A stretch of 25,387 bases of DNA. Source: JAPEKQ01 sp964487295 (lineage in GTDB: Bacteria > Joyebacterota > Joyebacteria > Joyebacterales > Joyebacteraceae). The notes beneath the pieces were generated by a model, which was not told the DNA's origin, made no database searches, and saw nothing but the letters and a program-made list of their open reading frames with translations. This document shows positions 21,864-25,387 of this stretch, piece by piece (positions within the stretch are counted from its first letter, which is position 1; each line of letters opens with the position of its first letter). Made by a program: the position numbers and the translations under genes. The stretch is from positions 1 to 25,387 of the forward strand of contig CAZAQL010000032.1 of assembly GCA_964487295.1 (NCBI GenBank), written 5' to 3'.

Positions 21864-23162
21864 ATGCTCCATCGCACGCTCCGAGGACCGGCCTGCGCTC
21901 GGACAGGCCGCGTGAACCCGTGCATCGCGACGATGCGAACGGCGACGGTCGCCCTCTGCGCGGCCCTCACCGCGCTCGCCCTCGTGACGGTTCCGGCCGC
22001 CTCGCAGCCGCCGATGACCGGCACGCCGCCGGACCCCTCGCTCGCCGGGCAACCGCCGATGACCGGCACGCCGCCGGACCCCTCGCTCGCCGGGCAACCG
22101 CAGCCCCCCGGCACGGACAAGCTCTTCGCGACCGACTTCGACCTCACGAGCATCGAGTTCGACGAGATCCTCTCGGGCGGTCCGGAGAAGGACGGCATCC
22201 CGCCGATCGACGAGCCGGTCTTCGTCTCCATCATGGAGGCCGACCCGTGGCTCGACCCCCACGAGCCCGTCATCCTCGTGGAGCTCGGGGGCGACGCGCG
22301 CGCGTATCCGGTGCAGGTGATGATCTGGCACGAGATCGTCAACGACGTCGTGGGTGGCACACCCGTGGCCGTGACGTACTGCCCGCTCTGCAACACGGCC
22401 ATCGCGTTCGGGCGCGAGTACGGCGACGTCGTGTACGACTTCGGGACGAGCGGGCTCCTGAGATTCAGCAACCTCCTGATGTACGACCGGCAGACCGAGA
22501 GCTGGTGGCAGCAGGCGACGGGGGAGGCCGTCATCGGCACGCTCACGGGCGCGCGGCTGTCGGCCGTCCCCGCTTCGATCATGTCGTGGGGCGCGTTCAA
22601 GGCGGCGTTTCCCGAGGGACGCGTGCTCTCGAAGGACCACACGGGGCATCAGCGCGACTACGGCCGCAACCCGTATCTGCGCTACGACACGTTCGACCAG
22701 GAGCCGTTCCTCTACGACGGGCCCGAGGTCGACGAGCGCCTTCTGCCGATGGCTCACGTGCTCGGTCTGGAGCTCGGCGACGATCAGATAGTCTACCCGT
22801 ACGACGCTCTCGAGGAGTCGCGCGCGATCAACGACATGGTCGGAGGGCAGCCCGTTGTCGTGTTCTGGCAGCCGGGGACATCGACCCCGATGGAGGCCGA
22901 GACCGTCGCCGACGGCCGGGACATCGGGGCGGCGGCAGCGTTCTCGCGCAGGCTGGGCGAGAGGGTCCTCACGTTCGAACACCGCGGGCATCGCGTCGTG
23001 GATGTCGAGACGGAGACCTGGTGGAACGCAGCAGGCGTGGGGCTCGACGGACCGCTCGCCGGCCGACGGCTGACGCGCCTGCCGGCGTTCGACTACTTCT
23101 GGTTCGCCTGGGCGGCGTTCCGGCCGGAGACGCGCGTGTACGGGGTGGACATGGGGGAGTAG
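21864..23162 (+). CDS. Exported DUF3179 family protein
   Basis: A 432-residue protein with an N-terminal signal sequence (ATVALCAALTALALVTVPAA) after an unusually long 23-residue n-region. ATG 21864 is kept because GGAGGGGAACC precedes it; ATG 21933 would give a normal signal peptide. A Pro-rich linker follows, containing two identical 15-residue repeats (PPMTGTPPDPSLAGQ). The main domain is DUF3179: DEPVFVSIMEADPW, GDARAYPVQVMIWHEIVND, the cysteine motif VAVTYCPLCNTAIAF, SGLLRFSNLLMYDRQTESWW, and a second weaker set ending in FDYFWFAWAAFRPETRVY. The biochemical function is unknown; the CxxC could be redox active or bind metal. It stands alone between a terminator and the next promoter. Confidence 0.88.
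   Translation: MLHRTLRGPACARTGRVNPCIATMRTATVALCAALTALALVTVPAASQPPMTGTPPDPSLAGQPPMTGTPPDPSLAGQPQPPGTDKLFATDFDLTSIEFDEILSGGPEKDGIPPIDEPVFVSIMEADPWLDPHEPVILVELGGDARAYPVQVMIWHEIVNDVVGGTPVAVTYCPLCNTAIAFGREYGDVVYDFGTSGLLRFSNLLMYDRQTESWWQQATGEAVIGTLTGARLSAVPASIMSWGAFKAAFPEGRVLSKDHTGHQRDYGRNPYLRYDTFDQEPFLYDGPEVDERLLPMAHVLGLELGDDQIVYPYDALEESRAINDMVGGQPVVVFWQPGTSTPMEAETVADGRDIGAAAAFSRRLGERVLTFEHRGHRVVDVETETWWNAAGVGLDGPLAGRRLTRLPAFDYFWFAWAAFRPETRVYGVDMGE
22008..22097 (+). repeat. Perfect 45-bp tandem duplication inside the DUF3179 gene
   Basis: Bases 22008-22052 are repeated exactly at 22053-22097, in frame. Together they encode two copies of PPMTGTPPDPSLAGQ in the linker behind the signal peptide. Identity at every base, including third positions, suggests a recent slippage or recombination event. 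Confidence 0.95.
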
Positions 23163-23213
23163 GCGATCGCCGCGCGGTCGGGGCGCGCAGAGGGCGTGCC
23201 TGTCGGTATTTCC

Positions 23214-23246
23214 TTGACATCGTCCACCAGCGCGTAGATGTATAGT
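23214..23246 (+). promoter_or_regulatory. Candidate promoter with consensus -35 and near-consensus -10
   Basis: TTGACA at 23214-23219 is a perfect -35 and TATAGT at 23241-23246 a good -10, but the spacer is 21 bases, longer than usual. TAGATG at 23235-23240 would give 15. The -10 covers the GTG at 23245, which argues that translation begins downstream, at TTG 23308. Confidence 0.5.
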
Positions 23247-23307
23247 GTCTGAGGCAGAAGCGGCACCGTCAGTACTTCCGGACCACGAGCTTGCAGGAGG
23301 CGGCGCC

Positions 23308-24162
23308 TTGCTGATTCGACTGAAGGACCGCGTCGTACCCGTCTCGGAGATCGAGCGGGCCATCGGTGAACTCACGCACGTCCGTTCGGCGCGCGTGGTG
23401 ACCGACGAGCGCGGCCAGATCGCCGAGGTGCACGTCGTCGCGAGCGACGAGCACCCGGCCAAGCAGGTGGCTCGGGATGTGGGCACGCTCCTGATGGCGA
23501 AGCTCGACATCCCGCTCGACCACCGGAAGATCAGCGTGGCGCAGGTCGCCGAGGGCGAGCCGCTTCCGGGAGAGGACGAGGGGACCGGTGCCCCGCAGGG
23601 GGACAAGCCGGTTCTCGAGAACGTCCAGGAGGACGTCGCCCGCGGGATGAAGCCCCCGGGATCCACGGAAGCCCGTGAGTCCGCGGTCCCCCAGGCGACG
23701 CCCGCTCCTCGCAACGGAGCGTTTCTGGGTCCCTCTGAGCTTCGCATCCGGTTCGTCGGCGTGAGCGTCAAGCAGGCGCAGGACGTCGCCGAGGTCCGCG
23801 TGGAGCTTGAGATGGACGGGCTCGAGAGCGTCGCCCTCGTCCGGGGCGCGGACACCCCCGCCTCGCTCCTGAGGACGGTGGCCGAGTCGGTGCTCGAGGC
23901 GACACAGCAGTTCTTCGAGCCCAACGGGATCTTCACGGTTCACGGAGTCGAGGTCTGCGACGTGGGCGGTGAGCCCGTCATGCTGGCGAACATCTGTCAC
24001 GTGTCGGAGCGCAGCGAGAAGCAGCTCATCGGAGCATGCGCCATCGGGGGGGACCCGCCCCTGGCTGCGGCGCTCGCGACACTGAACGCAATCAACAGGT
24101 ATCTCAGGCGCCTTCGGAGGAAGGTGCCGACGGAATACGAAATCGGGCCGGCATCGGACTAG
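23308..24162 (+). CDS. Two-part protein of unknown function
   Basis: A conserved-looking hypothetical protein of 284 residues. The N-terminal part (VRSARVVTDERGQIAEVHVV, then DIPLDHRKISVAQV) resembles a small alpha/beta domain found in hypothetical proteins of Gram-positive and other anaerobes. A Pro/Glu-rich linker follows (about residues 90-140). The C-terminal part (LRIRFVGVSV, VRVELEMDGLESVALVRG, then IGACAIGGDPPLAAALATLNAINRYLR) looks like the regulatory-domain fold of 2-isopropylmalate synthase; this is my impression only. I chose TTG 23308 because AGGAGG lies at 23295-23300 and the promoter -10 covers the longer GTG 23245 start. It is the first gene of a possible unit with the HD-GYP protein. 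Confidence 0.65.
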   Translation: MLIRLKDRVVPVSEIERAIGELTHVRSARVVTDERGQIAEVHVVASDEHPAKQVARDVGTLLMAKLDIPLDHRKISVAQVAEGEPLPGEDEGTGAPQGDKPVLENVQEDVARGMKPPGSTEARESAVPQATPAPRNGAFLGPSELRIRFVGVSVKQAQDVAEVRVELEMDGLESVALVRGADTPASLLRTVAESVLEATQQFFEPNGIFTVHGVEVCDVGGEPVMLANICHVSERSEKQLIGACAIGGDPPLAAALATLNAINRYLRRLRRKVPTEYEIGPASD

Positions 24163-24210
24163 TAGACAGCCAAGAGCAAACAGCGGAGCGAATCACACCT
24201 CATAGCGAAG

Positions 24211-24281
24211 CGTTCCCCTTTTGCCCCTGGGAACCGGCGCCCGAGGTCAGGGACGCTACATCGGTACCGGGGGTAGCTGAC
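24211..24281 (+). other. Structured intergenic leader with two hairpins
   Basis: Two hairpins can be drawn by eye in the 249-base gap before the HD-GYP gene. The first pairs GTTCCC (24211-24216) with GGGAAC (24228-24233). The second pairs GTCA...GCTAC (from 24246) with GTAGC-TGAC (24272-24280), enclosing CGGTACCG. I could not match the region to any riboswitch consensus I know. Confidence 0.4.
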
Positions 24282-24288
24282 GCATGAA

Positions 24289-24395
24289 GGAGGTGGGATT
24301 TTGTTCCTCTTCAGGTTTCTGTATGACATCCTGCTGACCGGCAGGTCTGGTTGGAACTAGGCTCTGTGAGATGACTGGTGTCGGCCCGCACCTCC
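24289..24395 (+). promoter_or_regulatory. Ribosome site and distant complementary anti-site
   Basis: GGAGGTG at 24289-24295, a near-perfect ribosome binding site, is exactly complementary to CACCTCC at 24389-24395. Between them lies a third hairpin, CCTGC/GGCAG, around 24330-24345. Pairing would hide the ribosome site of the small reading frame at 24301 and bring the HD-GYP start close by. Structure and function are inferred. Confidence 0.35.
24301..24360 (+). CDS. Possible 19-residue leader peptide
   Basis: A short frame TTG to TAG encoding MFLFRFLYDILLTGRSGWN, a hydrophobic start with a polar C-terminus. AAGGAGGTG at 24287-24295 precedes the TTG at good spacing and is one of the strongest ribosome sites in the window, with no longer frame to explain it. 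It lies 51 bases before the HD-GYP start. It could be a leader peptide or a secreted signal peptide, or part of an untranslated structured RNA. Nothing but the ribosome site and position supports translation. Confidence 0.35.
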   Translation: MFLFRFLYDILLTGRSGWN

Positions 24396-24411
24396 CATAG
24401 AAGGTACGACT

Positions 24412-25387
24412 GTGAGTTCCGAGGACAGAAGCAACCCTCTCTCAGGGACTACGCTCCTATTCAAGCTGTACTACTTCGTCATNNNNNNNNNNGTGGTGGG
24501 CTCTGGTGGGCGTGGCGGGCTTTCCCCAGTGCTGACCTCCCGCCGTGGCACGTTCTGCTTTGGTGGATCGCCTTCGCGCTTGCAGCTGAAATGAGCCCGA
24601 TTCTGCTGGCCGGATCCAACGCCTACATCACAGTGTCATCAGCGCTTGACTACGCAGCGATTGCCCTTTTCGGACCACCGGTGGCCGCCATCATTGCTGC
24701 TGTCACGACGCTCATATCCTGGTTGGTGTTCTCGCGGCAGCCAGCGCACAAGCTGCTGTTCAACGTCTCCCTGTTCATCATCGTGATCATGACCTCGGGG
24801 GCCGTTTTCAGACTCGCAGGTGGAACAGCTTCTCCGAGTGTGACAGAGCTTATCTTGCCGCTAGCAGCGTGCGGGGCTACGTACTTCCTGGTCGATACGT
24901 TCGGAGTTAGCACAATCGTAGCGCTCAGCGAGCGTGGGAACGTCTGGCGGACATGGCAGCGTATGTACTTGTGGACAACGCTGACGCATCTCGCGGGATT
25001 CGTTCCTCTCGGGGCCATCGTAGTCGTCATCTACTTGCACATCGGTCTTCCCGGTGTTGCCCTCTTCCTTGTTCCACTGATTCTCGCCCGTTACTCATTC
25101 AAGCTCTACATGGACATGAGAAACGCACACTTCGACACTGTGCGGGCACTGACTTCTGCGATTGACGCCAGCGACCCCTTCACACGCGGTCATTCCGAGC
25201 GGGTCACCGAGTACGCGGTCGCGATAGCGCGGAAACTCCGTCTCCCGGAGAGACGCATCCTGATGATCGAGTACGCAAGCCTCCTTCACGACATGGGCAA
25301 GATCGCGGTGCAGCACGACATCCTTCTCAAGCCGTCCGCGCTCTCGGAGGAGGAGTGGACCCTGATGCGCATGCATCCGGAGACGGG
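24412..25387 (+). CDS. Membrane-anchored HD-GYP domain protein, interrupted by assembly gap, 3' incomplete
   Basis: Probable cyclic-di-GMP phosphodiesterase or related metal-dependent hydrolase in the inner membrane. The likely start is GTG 24412 after AGAAGG, reading MSSEDRSNPLSGTTLLFK up to the N run at 24483-24492. After the gap the coding frame is a different one (codons from 24495). It gives a multi-helix membrane region (LLWWIAFALAAEMSPILLAG, ALDYAAIALFGPPVAAIIAA, then more helices to about 25100). The cytoplasmic HD domain follows, with RALTSAIDASDPFTRGHSERV, the metal-binding pair in ASLLHDMGKIAV and the MRMHPETG segment. The window ends before the GYP motif. Base composition is less GC-rich than the genes to the left, suggesting a different history. 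Confidence 0.8.
24483..24492. other. Assembly gap (10 N)
   Basis: Ten N bases, a typical fixed-size placeholder. The frame before the gap and the frame after it differ, so the true missing length is probably not 10. Confidence 0.98.

Noticed and set aside
24165..24285. Cyclic-di-GMP-I (GEMM) or ydaO-type riboswitch before the HD-GYP gene
   Set aside because: GGGACGC and GGGGGTAGCTGA segments are suggestive, but the GGCAAACC and tetraloop/receptor parts of GEMM and the conserved core of ydaO are not present in the right order.

Overview
This is a GC-rich, densely packed window with every confident gene on the + strand. It suggests an uncultured anaerobic bacterium of Gram-negative build. The anaerobic signs are a class III ribonucleotide reductase, a complete RnfCDGEAB ion-pumping complex and a radical-SAM AmrS protein. 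The Gram-negative signs are three predicted lipoproteins and a PEP-CTERM protein. I cannot place the phylum; a candidate phylum is an impression only. A 10-base run of N at 24483-24492 marks a draft assembly.

Layout. 1-1661: 3' part of nrdD with an overlapping glutaredoxin-like gene. 1728-2697: a promoter-like extended -10, a large hairpin and a lipoprotein gene. 2714-8533: rnfC-D-G-E, then a 34-bp tandem repeat array and a hairpin, then rnfA-B. 8535-13145: genes that look like accessories of the same redox system: a MenA-type prenyltransferase, ApbE FMN transferase, AmrS, a NusG-domain-II protein, a Gx/Hpre_diP_synt_I membrane protein and an RseC-family protein. 13149-14345: rsfS, a one-domain PAS protein and a nitroreductase, partly overlapping. 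14478-18408: a three-PAS protein without a kinase domain, a PD40-like lipoprotein and a glycosidase-like lipoprotein. 18420-20679: argS with a non-canonical HIGH motif and a small membrane protein, followed by a terminator. 20864-21695: a self-contained PEP-CTERM gene with its own promoter and terminator. 21864-23162: a DUF3179 protein with a perfect 45-bp internal duplication. 23214-25387: a promoter, a two-part protein of unknown function, a structured leader with a possible 19-residue peptide, and a membrane-anchored HD-GYP protein broken by the assembly gap. Base composition is visibly less GC-rich from about 24165 onward.

How the genes work together. RnfB/RnfC pass electrons between ferredoxin and NAD, and RnfA/D/E/G couple this to ion transport. 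ApbE would attach FMN to RnfG (Thr185) and RnfD (Thr169). The MenA-type enzyme would supply a demethylmenaquinone. The NusG-II and Gx proteins resemble, from memory, the EetA/EetB pair of the Listeria flavin-based extracellular electron transfer locus. Together 2714-13145 reads as one Rnf plus quinone plus flavinylation module, the most coherent system in the window. The least explained segment is 24165-24411.
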